From Hoeflea sp. (GTDB taxonomy: Bacteria; Pseudomonadota; Alphaproteobacteria; Rhizobiales; Rhizobiaceae), in assembly GCA_020637795.1 (NCBI GenBank), contig JACKJT010000001.1, positions 558,001 to 622,000 on the forward strand: DNA of 64,000 nt. Reading direction: 5' to 3'. The notes under the pieces were generated by a model. The model made no database searches. It was not told the DNA's origin and saw nothing but the letters and a program-made list of their open reading frames with translations. A program made the position numbers and the translations under genes. Each line of letters begins with the position of its first letter. The first letter of the stretch is position 1. Positions 32,778-43,910 of this stretch are shown here, in pieces.

Positions 32778-35161
32778 GCATCGAGCTTGACCGACCTGAG
32801 CCGCAGCGCATTCGAGATCACCGAAACCGACGACAGGCTCATTGCGGCCGCCGCGATCATCGGCGACAGCAGGGTTCCCGTGAGCGGATAAAGCAGACCC
32901 GCGGCAATCGGCACGCCAAGACTGTTGTAGGCAAAGGCGAAGAACAGGTTCTGCTTGATGTTGCGCAGGGTGGCTTCGGACAGCTTGCGGGCACGGACGA
33001 TACCGCCCAGATCGCCCTTCAGAAGCGTGATGCCGGCGCTTTCGACCGCCACATCGGCTCCCGTTCCCATGGCGATGCCGACTTCGGCTGCCGCCAGCGC
33101 CGGCGCGTCGTTGACGCCGTCTCCGGCCATGGCGACCTTGCGGCCCGCCTGGTGCAGTTCATCCACCAGTGCCTTCTTGTCTTCCGGCAGGACGCCGGCG
33201 CGGACCTCGTCGATGCCGAGCTGATCGGCCACGGCGCGGGCGGTGGTCTCGTTGTCGCCGGTCGCCATGATGATCTTGAGGCCGGCATCGTGCAGGGCCC
33301 TGATGGCATCGCGCGTGGTTGCCTTGATCGGGTCGGCAACGGCGATCAGACCCGCAAGCCTGCCATCGATGGCGACATACATGGCGGTCTTGCCGTCCGA
33401 GCGCAATGCATCGGCCTGCTCACCGGCAGCCGCGCAGTCGACACCGGCAAACTGCATCATCGCGGCGTTTCCAAGCGCCAGGTCGCGCTCGCCCGAACGG
33501 GCCGAGACGCCCTTGCCGGTGACCGCTTCGAAACCCGAGACCGGCGCCGCCTCGATACCGCGGGCGGCAATCCCCTCGACGATGGCTTCTGCCAACGGAT
33601 GTTCCGATCCGGATTCGAGACCCCGGACCATGGCCAGCATCTCGTCTTCCCCGACATCGCCGAGCGCAAGGATATCCGTCAGCGTCGGCTTGCCTTCGGT
33701 GAGCGTGCCGGTCTTGTCGACAACCAGCACGTCGACCTTGGCCATCCGTTCCAGAGCTTCGGCGTCCTTGATCAGAACCCCGGCCTGGGCGCCGCGCCCG
33801 GTCGCCGTCATGATCGACATCGGCGTGGCCAGTCCCAGCGCACAGGGACAGGCGATGATCAACACCGACACGGCCGAGACGATTGCGAAGACGAAGGCGG
33901 GATCGGGACCGATCAGCATCCAGATCACAAAAGCCAGCACGGCAACGATGACAACCGCCGGGACGAACCAGGAGGCAACCCGGTCGGCAAGCCCTTGAAT
34001 GGGGGCGCGGGAGCGCTGGGCCGACGACACCATGGCGACGATGCGCGCCAGCATGGTCTCGTCTCCGACTTTCTCGGCTTCGATGACCAGAGAACCGTTG
34101 CGGTTGAGCGTGCCGCCGGTGACTCGGTCGCCTTCCGCCTTCTCGACGGCAAGCGGCTCGCCGGTGAGCATGCTCTCGTCGACGGAGCTGTGGCCCTCGA
34201 TGACGATGGAATCGACCGGAACGGCTTCGCCGGGCCGGACGCGCATGCGGTCTCCGGCGACGATGTTTTCAAGCGGCGCATCATATTCGTCGCCGTCGGG
34301 CGTGATGCGGCGGGCGGTCTTCGGCGCCAGGTCGAGAAGCGCCCTGATGGCGTCGCCGGTGCGTTCACGGGCTCTCAAATCGAGCACCTGGCCGACGAAG
34401 ACCAGCGCGATGATGACCACCGCCGCCTCGAAATAGACCGGCATGTGGCCGCCGGGCATCTGCAGGCCCGCGGGGAACAGGCCCGGCAGGAAGGTGGCAA
34501 TGCTCGAATAGGCATAGGCAGCGCCGACGCCGATCATGATCAGCGTCCACATGTTGAGGTTCCAGGTCCTGATCGAGGTCCAGCCGCGATGGAAAAACGG
34601 CCGGGCGGCCCACAGAACCACCGGCGTCGCCAACAGGAACTCGAGATAGACCGCGATGGTCTCCCCCAGCCACTGGCGGACCGGCAGGCCGAGCATCGGG
34701 CCCATAGTGAGGATCAGCAGCGGGATGGCGGCACCGGCCGAGACCCAGAGTCTGCGGGTGAAATCCACCAGTTCGTGGTTCGGGCCATCGGCCACGCCAT
34801 CCATCGGCTCGAGCGCCATGCCGCAGATCGGACAGGTGCCCGGCCCTTCCTGCACGATCTCGGGATCCATCGGGCAGGTGTACAGCGCGGTCTTGGGTGC
34901 CGATTTCTTCTTTCTGGCCTTGTTGCCCGACAGGTAGAAATAGGGATCGCGCCCGAACTTGTCGTGGCAACCGGTGGAGCAGAAATGAAAGTCGGCGCCC
35001 TTGTAGCTCAGGGTCGGCTTGCCCTTGTCGAGAGCGACATCCATGCCGCAAACCGGATCCTTGACCTTGCCGTCGACCGGCACGGTGGCCGATTTGAAAA
35101 GCGCGTCCGTGTCCAGGCGCGTTTCGTGGTCGTGATGATGTGCGTGATCTGAATGCTGCAT
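32774..35161 (-). CDS. copA: Copper-translocating P-type ATPase CopA
   Basis: This is a 795-residue P1B ATPase that pumps Cu(I) out of the cytoplasm. A His-rich leader (HAHHHDHE) precedes a YHS domain (DPVCGMDVALDKG) and a heavy-metal binding domain with paired CPMDPE and CPICGMALEP. The transmembrane metal site is Cys438-Pro-Cys440. The phosphorylated Asp482 is in DKTGTLTEGKP, and GDGVNDAPAL is the hinge motif. It has no N-terminal GMxCxxC HMA domain, as in the YHS subgroup. A CueR-type promoter lies upstream. Confidence 0.96.
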   Translation of the reverse strand: MQHSDHAHHHDHETRLDTDALFKSATVPVDGKVKDPVCGMDVALDKGKPTLSYKGADFHFCSTGCHDKFGRDPYFYLSGNKARKKKSAPKTALYTCPMDPEIVQEGPGTCPICGMALEPMDGVADGPNHELVDFTRRLWVSAGAAIPLLILTMGPMLGLPVRQWLGETIAVYLEFLLATPVVLWAARPFFHRGWTSIRTWNLNMWTLIMIGVGAAYAYSSIATFLPGLFPAGLQMPGGHMPVYFEAAVVIIALVFVGQVLDLRARERTGDAIRALLDLAPKTARRITPDGDEYDAPLENIVAGDRMRVRPGEAVPVDSIVIEGHSSVDESMLTGEPLAVEKAEGDRVTGGTLNRNGSLVIEAEKVGDETMLARIVAMVSSAQRSRAPIQGLADRVASWFVPAVVIVAVLAFVIWMLIGPDPAFVFAIVSAVSVLIIACPCALGLATPMSIMTATGRGAQAGVLIKDAEALERMAKVDVLVVDKTGTLTEGKPTLTDILALGDVGEDEMLAMVRGLESGSEHPLAEAIVEGIAARGIEAAPVSGFEAVTGKGVSARSGERDLALGNAAMMQFAGVDCAAAGEQADALRSDGKTAMYVAIDGRLAGLIAVADPIKATTRDAIRALHDAGLKIIMATGDNETTARAVADQLGIDEVRAGVLPEDKKALVDELHQAGRKVAMAGDGVNDAPALAAAEVGIAMGTGADVAVESAGITLLKGDLGGIVRARKLSEATLRNIKQNLFFAFAYNSLGVPIAAGLLYPLTGTLLSPMIAAAAMSLSSVSVISNALRLRSVKLDA

Positions 35162-35188
35162 GGCGCCAATCCTTTTCGAATTGAAGCG

Positions 35189-35219
35189 ACCGTAATCCTT
35201 CCAGTCAATGGAAGGTCAA
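35189..35219 (-). promoter_or_regulatory. CueR-type promoter of copA
   Basis: On the minus strand TTGACC (35219-35214) and TACGGT (35194-35189) are separated by 19 bases. The dyad CCTTCC-N7-GGAAGG spans 35197-35215. The layout matches the promoter in front of cueR, so both transcripts should respond to copper. The copA start is 28 bases further on. Confidence 0.75.
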
Positions 35220-35378
35220 GCGGCAATTCCATGTCTGTCGAATAGGAGCCGGCGGACGTGCGGCAAGACCGCTCACCGGGACATCTCGTTGCCGAGGTTC
35301 CCACCCACGGCCGTAGGCATCGGGGTCACAAGCAAGAACAGCACCATGTTTCGGGCTGATGACCGGGGTGTTTTCCGG

Positions 35379-35624
35379 CTATTTCAGTTTCGCGGCTAGA
35401 TAGTCGGCGGCCTTTGCCGGTGTCTCGATCTGCACATAGTCGTCTTCGGGGATATCGACCCCGAGCCTCTCGTGCAGCGCCGCCACGAGGTTCAGCACGT
35501 CCATGGAATCAAGCTCCAGATCATCCTGCAGCTGGTCATCCTTGTTGATCGTGCCGGCATCGAGGTCGGGGGCCACGTTGACGAGTTCTTCGATGAAAAT
35601 GGCGTAGAGCGTATCGCGGTTCAT
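35379..35624 (-). CDS. Acyl carrier protein
   Basis: This is an 81-residue acidic ACP. The phosphopantetheine attachment serine is Ser40 in ELDSMDVLNL. The four-helix pattern and length are typical. Its ATG overlaps the stop of the E2 gene (ATGA), so it is the last of four coupled genes after an acyl-CoA ligase, a fused E1 and an E2. A dedicated ACP in a 2-oxoacid dehydrogenase operon is unusual. It may accept the acyl group from the E2. Its partner synthase or ligase is not in this window. Confidence 0.9.
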   Translation of the reverse strand: MNRDTLYAIFIEELVNVAPDLDAGTINKDDQLQDDLELDSMDVLNLVAALHERLGVDIPEDDYVQIETPAKAADYLAAKLK

Positions 35625-36955
35625 AGGGCCTCCGGGGCTTGCAAAAGCTTTTCGATCTCGGTGAGGAAGCGGGCGCCGCGACGGCCGTCGCTGGTCCGGT
35701 GGTCGGCGGCAAGGGTGACGGCCACGACCTGGCGGATCCGGATCGCATCCTCCACCACCCGCGCCGCCGCCCGGGGCGTTCCGAAGGTGACCATGGCCAC
35801 CTGCGGCGGATAGATCACCCCGGTCATCTGGTCGACGCCGCGCTCGCCGAGGCTGGAGATGGTGATCGTGCCGCTGGTCATCTCCGAGGAGCGCAGCCGT
35901 CCCGCGCGCGCACGGGTCACCAAATCGCGCATCGCCGCCATCAGTCCGGCGAGATTCTTTTCATCGGCGTCCGGGATTGCCGGCGCGACCAGCCCGCCGC
36001 CCCGCAAGGCAACCGCCACACCGGCATTGACCGTTTCGGAGGGAACATAGGCACCCTGCTCGAAATGGCCGTTGACGCCTTCGACGGCCTTTGCCGCCAA
36101 GGCCGTGGCCTTGACGAAAAGCGCGCCCATCAGCAGCCGTTCGGCAGGGCCGACATCGGCGTTCTTCTGCGCGAGCCAGTCCGTGGCCTTCTGCAGGTCC
36201 ACCTCATGGGTCATGTAGTAATGCGGGATTTCCCGCTTGGACCGGGTCATCGCCGCGGCGATGCCCTGGCGCATGGCCTCGATATCAAAGCCTCTCGCCG
36301 GTTTGGCTGGCGCTGCCGGGCCGGTTGCGGGCGCTGCCGCTGGCTGCGCCGCAGCGCGCTCGACATCGGCGAGGACAATTGCCCCGCCCGGCCAGGAGCC
36401 GGTGACACCGGTGAGATCGATTCCCTTCTCCGCCGCCAAAGCCCGCGCGGCGGGCGATGCAGCCACGTGGCCCGAGGCAACGACGGGGGCCGCCTTGACG
36501 GCTGGCGCGGGCGGGGCCGGTGCGGCTGGCGGTTCAGGCACGGCGGCGACCGGCTTGGCGGGGGCCACCGCCCCGGTTTCCGCGACCTTGGGTTCGGGTT
36601 GGGGCTCGGGTTCGGGCTTGGCTTCGGCGGGTTCCGGCTCAGCCGGCGCGGCTTGCCGGGCGGCGGCCGGTGGTGGCGACGGTCTTGGCTCCGGTTTCTG
36701 CACCGGCGCGGTTGCCACCGTTCCATCCCCGATCAAGGCCAAGGGTGCGCCGACGGGAAGAGTGGTGCCGAGCTCGGCCTCGAGCGACTGGACGATCCCG
36801 TCCTCGAAGATCTCGATTTCGATGGCGCCTTTCTGGGTTTCAACCACAGCGACCACGTCACCGCGATGAACCGCATCGCCGGGCTTGACCAGCCATTCGA
36901 CCAGCTTGCCGTCTTCCATGTCGGCGCCGAGGGAAGGCATGACGAAGACACTCAT
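35621..36955 (-). CDS. Dihydrolipoamide acyltransferase (E2)
   Basis: This is a 444-residue E2. One lipoyl domain (residues 1-75) has the lipoylated Lys42 in VVETQKGAIEIE. A Pro/Ala/Glu-rich linker follows, then a peripheral-subunit-binding domain (SPAARALAAEKGIDLTGVTG), a second linker and the acyltransferase domain. The active-site motif is DHRTSDG, with His and Asp present but TS replacing the common VI. The start overlaps the E1 stop (TGATG). No E3 gene is present, so a housekeeping lipoamide dehydrogenase is needed. The acyl substrate is unknown. Confidence 0.9.
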   Translation of the reverse strand: MSVFVMPSLGADMEDGKLVEWLVKPGDAVHRGDVVAVVETQKGAIEIEIFEDGIVQSLEAELGTTLPVGAPLALIGDGTVATAPVQKPEPRPSPPPAAARQAAPAEPEPAEAKPEPEPQPEPKVAETGAVAPAKPVAAVPEPPAAPAPPAPAVKAAPVVASGHVAASPAARALAAEKGIDLTGVTGSWPGGAIVLADVERAAAQPAAAPATGPAAPAKPARGFDIEAMRQGIAAAMTRSKREIPHYYMTHEVDLQKATDWLAQKNADVGPAERLLMGALFVKATALAAKAVEGVNGHFEQGAYVPSETVNAGVAVALRGGGLVAPAIPDADEKNLAGLMAAMRDLVTRARAGRLRSSEMTSGTITISSLGERGVDQMTGVIYPPQVAMVTFGTPRAAARVVEDAIRIRQVVAVTLAADHRTSDGRRGARFLTEIEKLLQAPEAL

Positions 36956-38957
36956 CAGCTCTTGTCCCGGCCCATCGCGGCGCGGGCCGCGGCAACGATG
37001 TCGGCGACCTGCGGGATCGAGGCGGCTTCGAGATGGCTCGGATAGGGGATCGGCACTTCCTTGGCACAGACCCGGCCCAGCGGCGCGTCGAGATTCCAGA
37101 AGGCCTGTTCGTTGATCCGGGCGATGATCTCGGCGGAGATCGAGCCGCTGCGCCATCCCTCGTCGACCACCACCGCCCTGCGGGTGCGGGCAATCGAGGC
37201 CATGATGGTGGCGTCGTCCAAGGGCCTCAGGCTGCGCAAATCGATCACTTCCGCCTCGATGCCCTCTTTGCCGAGCGCCTCGGCCGCTTCCAGCGTTTTC
37301 CACAGCGAGCCGCCGTAGGTGATCAGGCTCACGTCCCTGCCCTCTCTGCGGATCGCGGCGCGGTCGATATCGACCGCGCCCGCCGCCTCGTCGAGCGCAC
37401 CGGTCATGTTGTAGAGCATGACGTTTTCGAAGATCAGCACCGGATCGGGGTCCTGCAGCGCGGTCCAGAGCATGCCGCGCGCATCCTCGACCGTGGCCGG
37501 CGCCAGCACGCGGAGGCCGGGAATATGGCCGTACCAGCCTTCCAGGCTGTGCGAGTGCTGGGCCGCGAGCTGCTTGCCCGCGCCGGTGGCCATGCGGATC
37601 ACCAGCGGCACGCCGAACTGTCCGCCCGACATGTGCCGGATGGTGGCGGCGGTGTTCATGATCTGGTCGAGCGCCAGCAGGGAGAAGTTGACCGTCATCA
37701 GCTCGACGATCGGTCTCATGCCCGCCGCCGCGGCGCCGATGCCGAAACCGGTGAAGCCCGATTCCGACAACGGCGTGTCGCGGATGCGGGTCTCGCCGAA
37801 CTCGGCCATCATGCCCTTGGTCACGGCATAGCAGCCGCCATAGGCACCGACATCCTCGCCCATGAGGAACACCCGCTCGTCGCGGATCATGGCGTCACGG
37901 ATCGCCTGCTTGACCGCCTCTCGGTAGGTGATCTCCTGGGTCCTGCCCGAGGGCGTGGCCGGGACCGGCGCCGGCGCCGGCTCTTCCGAGACGACATGGC
38001 GGGTCAGCGTCTCCACCGGCTCCCAGGTTCCGGCCTCGGCAAAGGCCACGGCCTCGGAAATTTCGGCATCGACTTCAGCCTCGATGCGGGCGATGTCGCT
38101 GTCCTGCAGCAGATGGTTTTCGAGCAGCCATCCCTGGAAGCGGACGATCGGCCCCTTGGCGCGGAACTTCGCGATCTCCTCCTTGTCGCGGTAGAGCTGC
38201 GCGTCGAACATCGAATGGGCGCGAAAGCGATAGGTGCGGCATTCGAGGAAATAGGGTCTGCCGGTCTCGCGAATGCTGGCGATGGCACGGCGGGCGGCGG
38301 CCTCGACGGCGACCACGTCCTGGCCGTCGACGGCTTCCGAGGCGATGCCGTAGGCGGCCGCCTTGGCGTGGATGTCGGTCTCGGATTCCGTGCGGCCAAG
38401 GGCGCTTCCCATGGCGTAGCCATTGTTCTCGCAGACAAACAGAGCCGGGACGTCCCACAGTTCGGCGAGATTCATGGTCTCGTGAAATTCGCCCTCGGCC
38501 ACGGCGCCTTCGCCGAAGAAGCAGACGGTGACGCCATCGGAGCCCGAAAGCTTGTCGCCGAGCGCCAGGCCTCCGGCCAGCGGCAGGCCGCCGCCGACAA
38601 TGGCGTTGCCGCCGAAAAAATTGGAGGGCGCATGGAACAGGTGCATGGAACCGCCGCGGCCGCCGGAGCAGCCCTCGGCCTTGCCGTACATCTCGGCCAT
38701 GACCTCGGGCATCGGCACGCCGCGGGCCAGAGCGTGGCCATGTTCGCGGTAGGTGGCGACGATGCGGTCGTTTTTGCCGAGAACCGAGATCACCCCGATG
38801 GCGATCGCCTCCTCGCCATCATAAAGATGCAGGAAGCCGCGGATCTTCTGCTGGGTGTAGAGCTCGGCGCATTTGTCCTCGAAATGGCGAATGCGGATCA
38901 TGCCCTTGAGCAGGTCTGTGACATGGGCATGGGTCAGGTGGGTCTTTTCGGCCTTGG

Positions 38958-38961
<4 letters not shown>
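36955..38961 (-). CDS. Fused E1 alpha-beta 2-oxoacid dehydrogenase
   Basis: This is a 668-residue protein that joins an E1-alpha half (residues 1-320) and an E1-beta half (about 345-668) normally made by two genes. The thiamine diphosphate motif is in GEGAVAEGEFHE followed by CENNGYAM. The beta half shows the typical MGEDVGAYGGCYAVTKG and GAGKQLAAQHSHSLEGW. An Ala/Pro-rich linker (EEPAPAPVPATP) joins them. It uses a 2-oxo acid and passes the acyl group to the E2 lipoyl group. It overlaps the ligase upstream (ATGA) and E2 downstream. Acetoin dehydrogenase is an alternative, but acetoin accessory genes are absent. Confidence 0.9.
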
Positions 38962-40697
<1,736 letters not shown>

Positions 40698-40765
40698 CAG
40701 CAATCCTCCCTGCCCGCCAGTATTGCGGCAGGCGGAAGGAGCAGCATTGATCCACGTCAACGAAA

Positions 40766-40780
40766 CGGAAACACCAGGTT
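40766..40780. promoter_or_regulatory. GAAAC/GTTTC inverted repeat upstream of acsA
   Basis: GAAAC and GTTTC are perfect five-base arms around ACCAG, in the 202-base gap between the cupin gene and the ligase operon. It may be an operator for the operon that begins at 40697. Five-base arms are weak evidence. Confidence 0.25.
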
Positions 40781-40899
40781 TCGCCTGCCGCTGGGAACAG
40801 GGAAACCGGCGCGTCAGGCCGAGAGCGCCGGCAAAAAACTGCGGTGGCGCGGATCAGGGGACCGGCGTCGCGACGTTCACAGACAGGGCGATCCAGGGA

Positions 40900-41259
40900 T
40901 CAGGACTTGCGGGTCAGCACGTAGGTCTTGCGGACCTGCTCGTGGATCGTCCATTCGCCTTCCCAGCCGAGCGGCAGGACGAGCACATCTCCGGGCCCGA
41001 TCCTGCGCTCGTCGCCACCCTGCTTGCCCACAACCGTGGCCGAGCCCGAGAGGATGTGGCAGATTTCCGAGGATTTGGTGCGGTCGGCGGAAAACCGCCC
41101 GGGGGTGCATTCCCACACGCCAACCTGCGTCACCCCGTCCTCGGACGCCCAGAGCTGCCTGGCTGCCTCGACCTGGCCATCGGTGAAGGTTGTCGGCTTG
41201 GAAGCGAAGGGGCCGAGGTCGAGGTTCGAAAGGTCGCCGAAGCTCTTGAGATCGATCAT
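40900..41259 (-). CDS. Cupin-domain protein
   Basis: This is a 119-residue single-cupin protein. The first cupin box is SSEICHILSGSATVVGKQGG and the second is PGDVLVLPLGWEGEWTIHE, with the usual metal-facing His and Glu partly kept. It resembles the DUF861 (EutQ-like) group. AAGGA lies six bases before the ATG at 41259. It stands 202 bases upstream of the ligase-E1-E2-ACP operon on the same strand and might be part of it, or may sense a small molecule. Confidence 0.75.
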   Translation of the reverse strand: MIDLKSFGDLSNLDLGPFASKPTTFTDGQVEAARQLWASEDGVTQVGVWECTPGRFSADRTKSSEICHILSGSATVVGKQGGDERRIGPGDVLVLPLGWEGEWTIHEQVRKTYVLTRKS

Positions 41260-41406
41260 ATTCATTCCTTGAAAATGCCGGGCCACGGGAAGCACGGACC
41301 AGCCTGCCCGTGGCAGCTGCAACTGAAAAGATGAACAGGGCCATGCGGATGGCGTTCCGCGAATGCCTTCCCAAGGCCTTGTTTTGACATAAACTTCACT
41401 TGCAAT

Positions 41407-41423
41407 CGGGGTAGGATACCCCG
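41407..41423. repeat. Short GC-rich hairpin upstream of mobA
   Basis: CGGGGTA and TACCCCG are perfect seven-base arms around GGA. It lies in the 264-base gap between the divergent cupin and mobA genes. No U-tract follows on either strand. Its role is unclear. Confidence 0.35.
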
Positions 41424-41524
41424 ACAGGGCAGTCAACAATGAAGTCGCGGCCACGGACCTGTCCGGATTGGTGTTTAAACGAAATCGCTGTAGCATCGCG
41501 CAAGACATGCCAGGGGGAAGAAGC

Positions 41525-42151
41525 TTGAGCAGCACGATTGCCGGACTGATCCTGGCGGGCGGCCTGTCGCGGCGAATGGGCGGCGAGAAGCCGCTGCAGC
41601 CGCTCGCCGGCCAGCCGATGATTAAGCGGGTGATCAGCCGGATCGCACCGCAGGTCGAACGGCTGGCGATCAACGCCAACTCCGATCCGGCGCCCTATCT
41701 TGGGTACGGGCTGCCGGTGCTGCCCGACACGATCGGCGGCCATCTCGGCCCGCTGGCAGGTGTGCTGACCGGGCTCACATGGGCGGCGGAACTGCCGGGC
41801 GTGACCCACCTCGTGAGCGTGGCGACCGACACGCCGTTCCTGCCGATCGATCTCGTCAGCCGGTTTAACGTACTATCGGGCCCTGAACGGATCGTTCTGG
41901 CGCGTTCGAACGGCAACCGGCATCCGGTGGTCGGGCTGTGGCCGCTGGCGTTGCGCGAGGACCTGGCTAAGTGGCTGGCGAGCGGCGAGACGATGAAGGT
42001 GCAGGTCTGGGCCGCCCGGCACGACCCGGTTTTCTGTGATTTCGAGCCAGAGCACGACGGCGCGCCCGATCCGTTCTTCAACGCCAACACGCCTGAGGAA
42101 CTGGCCGAGGCGGAGGCCTTTTTCGCAGAAATCGATCCCGGGATCTCATAG
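41525..42151 (+). CDS. mobA: Molybdenum cofactor guanylyltransferase MobA
   Basis: This is a 208-residue nucleotidyltransferase. It opens with the GTP-binding motif LILAGGLSRRMGGEKP, and the metal-binding Asp is in VSVATDTPFLP. MobA links GMP to molybdopterin to make the guanine-dinucleotide form of the molybdenum cofactor. A TTG start at 41525 is favoured because AGGGGGA sits about seven bases upstream. In-frame ATGs at 41468 and 41507 lack that spacing. It is monocistronic. mogA at 20.8 kb serves an earlier step. Confidence 0.9.
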   Translation: MSSTIAGLILAGGLSRRMGGEKPLQPLAGQPMIKRVISRIAPQVERLAINANSDPAPYLGYGLPVLPDTIGGHLGPLAGVLTGLTWAAELPGVTHLVSVATDTPFLPIDLVSRFNVLSGPERIVLARSNGNRHPVVGLWPLALREDLAKWLASGETMKVQVWAARHDPVFCDFEPEHDGAPDPFFNANTPEELAEAEAFFAEIDPGIS

Positions 42152-42357
42152 CCCGCCATGCAACGCGGCTCGCCCGGGTCAGGCGCAATCAGTCAAAGCC
42201 AGCGACGCAACCCTGCCGCCGCGGTCCGAAGCCGGCCGTCGGATCGAGCAAGCGATACGTGTCATCAACAGCCGCGATGGCGGTTGACCATATACACCAA
42301 GCGCACGTTTCCGTGGCAGGTTTTGCACGGCCGCTCTCATGCCTCATCATCACATTC

Positions 42358-42369
42358 GTGATCACATTA
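42358..42369. promoter_or_regulatory. GTGATCACATTA site 1 (candidate GntR operator)
   Basis: This 12-base unit is repeated exactly at 42483-42494. The core TGATCA is palindromic. The pair lies 125 bases apart before the aminotransferase operon, and two FCD-type GntR regulators that could bind them are encoded within the same gene island. Confidence 0.35.
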
Positions 42370-42479
42370 ATCCCAAGAACGCCGCCCTCAACCAAATTTA
42401 GTGACATAATTCCGGTATTATCGGGCGTATATCGTCAGAATTACCAGATTTTCGTTGACACGAAAATGGGGCAACCATA

Positions 42480-42494
42480 AATGTGATCACATTA
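42480..42494. promoter_or_regulatory. Perfect palindrome AATGTGATCACATT, site 2
   Basis: The 14 bases 42480-42493 are a perfect palindrome and include the second GTGATCACATTA. It lies 25 bases before the preferred GTG start of the aminotransferase. TGTGATCACA-type palindromes are known in Crp and GntR sites. Its fit to the local GntR proteins is inferred. Confidence 0.45.
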
Positions 42495-42517
42495 TTGAAT
42501 TGAGAAAGTTTCAACCC

Positions 42518-43909
42518 GTGCCCAGCACCTCACCCAGCAGACCATTCGACCCCGACGCAATTGTCATCGCCGCGAAGCGCATTCTTGCCGAAGAAACGGC
42601 GTTCTTCACGACCGCGCACCCGCGCAGCAAGGAGATTTTCGCCGCGCCGTCCTCCGGCTTCTTTGACAAGGTCCCGCAATACTGGATGCGGGATTGGCCG
42701 ATGCCGTTTCCAATGGTGATCGACAAGGCGTCGGGAAGCGACGTCTGGGACATCGATGGAAATCGCGTGGTTGATTTTTGCCTCGGAGATACAGGCGCGA
42801 TGTTCGGTCACGGGCCGCAGCCGATCTTGAAGGCGCTGGCGGGCGCGGCAACCCATGGGCTGACCACCATGTTGCCCTCCAAAGACCTGGATGCCGTTGG
42901 CAACCTTTTGCGCAGCACATTCGGCATGTCGAAGTGGCAGGTGACAACGACGGCGAGTGACGCCAACCGCTTTGCCCTCCGGGTTGCGCGTGCGGTGACA
43001 GGGCGCAACAAGATCCTTGTGTTCGATGGCTGCTATCATGGGGCGGTCGACGAAACGCTGGTGGACCTTGTCGACGGGCAGACGGTGCCGCGCGGTGGCC
43101 TGATCGGCCAGGCGGTGGATATGTCCGAGACGACAGTCTGCATTCCCTTCAATGACGTTCCGGCTCTTGAGGCGGCGCTGAAGGATGGCGATATCGCCTG
43201 CGTGGTGGCGGAGCCTGTCATGACCAATTGCGGCATGATCCTTCCGCATCCCGGTTTTCACAAAGCGCTGCGGGATCTGACGCGCGCCACCGGGACACTG
43301 CTTCACATCGATGAAACGCACACGGTTTCGACCGGGTACGGCGGATATTCAAAGGTTCACGGTCTCGAGCCGGACATCTTTGTCGTTGGCAAACCCGTCG
43401 GCGGCGGTGTTCCCGTCGCGGTATGGGGCATGACGGATGATGTGGCAAACAGGCTCGACGCCGCGCGCGCGGCCATTACCGGCACGGGTCACTCAGGCAT
43501 AGGCACAACGCTCTCCGGCAGCGCCTTGCAACTCGCCTGCCTAAGGGCCTGCCTCGAAGAGGTGATGACAGCCGAAGCGTACGCCAAAATGAACCGTCAT
43601 GCCGATATCGTCGAGGAAGGCTTCTCGGCAGCCATCAGGCGGCATAATTTGCCCTGGCATGTCGGTCGCGTCGGGGCGCGGCTCGAAGTCGTGTTCTCGC
43701 CCGATCCGGTGCAGAACGCTGCAGAAGCAAAGGCTGCCGCCAATTCGCCGATCCAGAAGGCGCTGCATTCAGCGTTCCTCAATCTCGGATATCTCGTCAC
43801 CCCGTTCCACAATATGGTTCTTGTGGCACCAACCACAAGCGAAGCCAATGTTGCTGGCCTCGTCGCCAGCTTTGAGAAAATCCTGCACAGACTGACAGAG
43901 GCTGCGTAA
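42518..43909 (+). CDS. Class III PLP-dependent aminotransferase
   Basis: This is a 463-residue aminotransferase of the glutamate-1-semialdehyde/ornithine class. The PLP lysine is in FVVGKPVGGGVPVAVWG, with the Asp ligand in HIDETHTVSTG. It transfers an amino group from an omega- or beta-amino substrate, unknown here. The GTG at 42518 keeps the operator palindrome outside the gene. A longer in-frame start at 42455 would include it. It is the first gene of an island continuing with a gamma-glutamyl ligase and an SDR. Confidence 0.88.
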   Translation: MPSTSPSRPFDPDAIVIAAKRILAEETAFFTTAHPRSKEIFAAPSSGFFDKVPQYWMRDWPMPFPMVIDKASGSDVWDIDGNRVVDFCLGDTGAMFGHGPQPILKALAGAATHGLTTMLPSKDLDAVGNLLRSTFGMSKWQVTTTASDANRFALRVARAVTGRNKILVFDGCYHGAVDETLVDLVDGQTVPRGGLIGQAVDMSETTVCIPFNDVPALEAALKDGDIACVVAEPVMTNCGMILPHPGFHKALRDLTRATGTLLHIDETHTVSTGYGGYSKVHGLEPDIFVVGKPVGGGVPVAVWGMTDDVANRLDAARAAITGTGHSGIGTTLSGSALQLACLRACLEEVMTAEAYAKMNRHADIVEEGFSAAIRRHNLPWHVGRVGARLEVVFSPDPVQNAAEAKAAANSPIQKALHSAFLNLGYLVTPFHNMVLVAPTTSEANVAGLVASFEKILHRLTEAA

Positions 43910-43910
43910 A

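Larger units (their letters stand above)
42152..42517. other. 366-base intergenic region
   Basis: No gene is seen. It is more AT-rich than its surroundings in its second half and holds two copies of GTGATCACATTA. It is probably the promoter region of the aminotransferase operon. Confidence 0.6.

Noticed and set aside
32687..35152. 821-residue open frame on the plus strand
   Set aside because: It is the reverse of copA, which has all P-type ATPase motifs on the minus strand. It has no independent support.
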